Assembly: GCA_023441055.1 (NCBI GenBank)
Contig: JAEZQY010000051.1
Span: 1 to 5,190, forward strand
Reading direction: 5' to 3'
DNA from: Bacillota bacterium
Lineage (GTDB): Bacteria; Bacillota; Bacilli; Paenibacillales; UBA4045
DNA: 5,190 bases
Each line of letters opens with the position of its first letter. The first letter of the stretch is position 1. The notes under the pieces were generated by a model that was given only the letters and a program-made list of their open reading frames with translations, ran no database searches and was not told the DNA's origin. The position numbers and the translations under genes are program-made. Of the stretch, positions 4,218 to 5,190 are shown piece by piece.

Positions 4218-5190
4218 CTAACGCGACTCTTCTGAATTGGACGTCTCGCCCGTATTGATGGTCCCGTCGCGCGACAGGAGGATCGCGACCGGCCTCAAGG
4301 CCGGCACGTGCGAGCACACGATCATCACGATCACCATGATGGGCACAGCCAGGAACATGCCGACAATGCCCCATATCGCGCCCCAGAAGGTGAGCGAGAG
4401 GATGATCGCGAAGGACGAGAGGTGGAGCGCACGTCCCATCAGCATCGGGTCGATCACGTTGCCGATCGTGAACTGCACGGCTCCCACCGATCCCAGGACG
4501 ATCAGCACCATCACCCAGCTGTCGAACTGAGCCAGGGCCACGAGGGTCGGCAGGATCGTGGCGACGATCGAGCCGATATTGGGGATGAAGTTGAGCACGA
4601 AGGACAGCAGCGCCAGGGTCTCGGCGAAATCCAGCCCCAGCAATGACAGAAGCACGTAGATTACCAACCCTGTCACGGCGCTGACCGCCGTCTTCACCAG
4701 GATGTAGTGGTGGATCGAGTGGCTGATCGATGCGACGATGCCGTCGACTCTCGCCATGCGGCCCGGTTCGGGAAACAGACGCGCGAGCTTGGCCTCGAAC
4801 CATGACCGTTCGGCAAACAGGAAGCCGACATAGAGGATGACGAGGATGGTGGCCATCAGCAGGTTCCCGGCCTGCCCGGCCATCGTCCTGATATAGGCTC
4901 CGAAATCGATGTCCTGGAAGGCGACGAGCACGGACTGGGCGACGTCGTCGCCGAGCCAGACGAATAGAGCCGCGACTGCCTCTTGGATCCGGTCCGCGTA
5001 GCCTGGCGCGACAGCCATCGCATTGTCGATCTGCGTCGTGGCGACACCGAACAGCGCCAGCAGGGTCGCGGCTATGGCCAGCATGGCCACGATGGTGGCC
5101 AGCCAGCGCGGGATGTGGAAGGAGCCGACACGCTGGCGTGCGAAGAAGTCGAGGACGGCGCTGGTGAGACTGAAGATAAGGATCGCGATC
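4218..5190 (-). CDS. AI-2E family transporter (PerM/TqsA-like permease), N-terminus beyond window
   Basis: Polytopic inner-membrane protein of the AI-2E/UPF0118 family, whose members include the E. coli autoinducer-2 exporter TqsA and Na+/H+ antiporter-like proteins; the substrate here cannot be told. The frame is open from the right edge to TAG at 4218-4220, giving 323 visible residues. The family usually has about 350-370, so only the first few tens are missing. GTG 5090 is an internal codon, because coding continues upstream with membrane-like sequence (AILIFSLTSAVLDFF). Visible parts are a hydrophobic pair near residues 1-13 and 29-51, then a soluble loop. Membrane helices follow, containing the signatures SFVLNFIPNIGSIVATILP, NVIDPMLMGRALHLS and FWGAIWGIVGMFLAVPIMV. 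The protein ends in a polar, Ser/Glu-rich tail (NTGETSNSEESR). It converges on sciP. Family identification is strong; a quorum-sensing role is not implied. Confidence 0.92.
   Translation of the reverse strand, partial: IAILIFSLTSAVLDFFARQRVGSFHIPRWLATIVAMLAIAATLLALFGVATTQIDNAMAVAPGYADRIQEAVAALFVWLGDDVAQSVLVAFQDIDFGAYIRTMAGQAGNLLMATILVILYVGFLFAERSWFEAKLARLFPEPGRMARVDGIVASISHSIHHYILVKTAVSAVTGLVIYVLLSLLGLDFAETLALLSFVLNFIPNIGSIVATILPTLVALAQFDSWVMVLIVLGSVGAVQFTIGNVIDPMLMGRALHLSSFAIILSLTFWGAIWGIVGMFLAVPIMVIVMIVCSHVPALRPVAILLSRDGTINTGETSNSEESR

Noticed and set aside
4218..5090. AI-2E permease as a complete 290-aa gene starting at GTG 5090
   Set aside because: The frame remains open to the window edge, with membrane-protein-like sequence continuing upstream. 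The gene is N-terminally cut by the window instead.

Overview
This is a 5.2 kb, GC-rich (by eye roughly 60-65%) stretch of chromosome that looks alphaproteobacterial, most probably Hyphomicrobiales (Rhizobiales). The main reason is a near-canonical SciP/DUF1153 protein, a family restricted to Alphaproteobacteria. The formate-tetrahydrofolate ligase and MnmA also read, from memory of the families, like rhizobial versions. The assignment rests on protein character only; no search was run.

Layout from left to right. (1) Positions 1-1244, minus strand: the N-terminal three quarters of formate-tetrahydrofolate ligase (fhs), which runs off the left edge. (2) Positions 1245-1529: a shared upstream region between divergent genes. 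It holds a palindrome and direct-repeat cluster on the fhs side and a GC-rich, hairpin-prone stretch on the other side. (3) Positions 1530-2483, plus strand: a complete Gfo/Idh/MocA oxidoreductase resembling the nucleotide-sugar 3-dehydrogenase branch (WlbA/GnnA-like). (4) Positions 2491-3669, minus strand: complete tRNA 2-thiouridylase mnmA, converging on the oxidoreductase with 7 bp between stops. (5) Positions 3670-3912: the divergent mnmA/sciP promoter region, the most information-rich non-coding part of the window. (6) Positions 3913-4188, plus strand: sciP, an inhibitor of the cell-cycle regulator CtrA. (7) Positions 4218-5190, minus strand: an AI-2E family membrane permease missing its N-terminus at the right edge.

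The genes are mostly single transcription units in alternating orientation, so this is not an operon with one shared task. The functions are housekeeping: one-carbon metabolism (fhs), wobble-uridine thiolation (mnmA), cell-cycle transcription (sciP), probable surface-sugar chemistry (oxidoreductase) and membrane transport (permease). I see no mobile element, CRISPR array, tRNA, rRNA, toxin or defence gene.

The best lead is the sciP upstream region. It carries a near-consensus CtrA box (TTAG-N7-TTAA), three GANTC (CcrM) sites within 53 bp out of eight in the whole window, and an 8-bp inverted repeat with centres 32 bp apart. This fits feedback and methylation control of a CtrA antagonist. I found no convincing wholly undescribed system.
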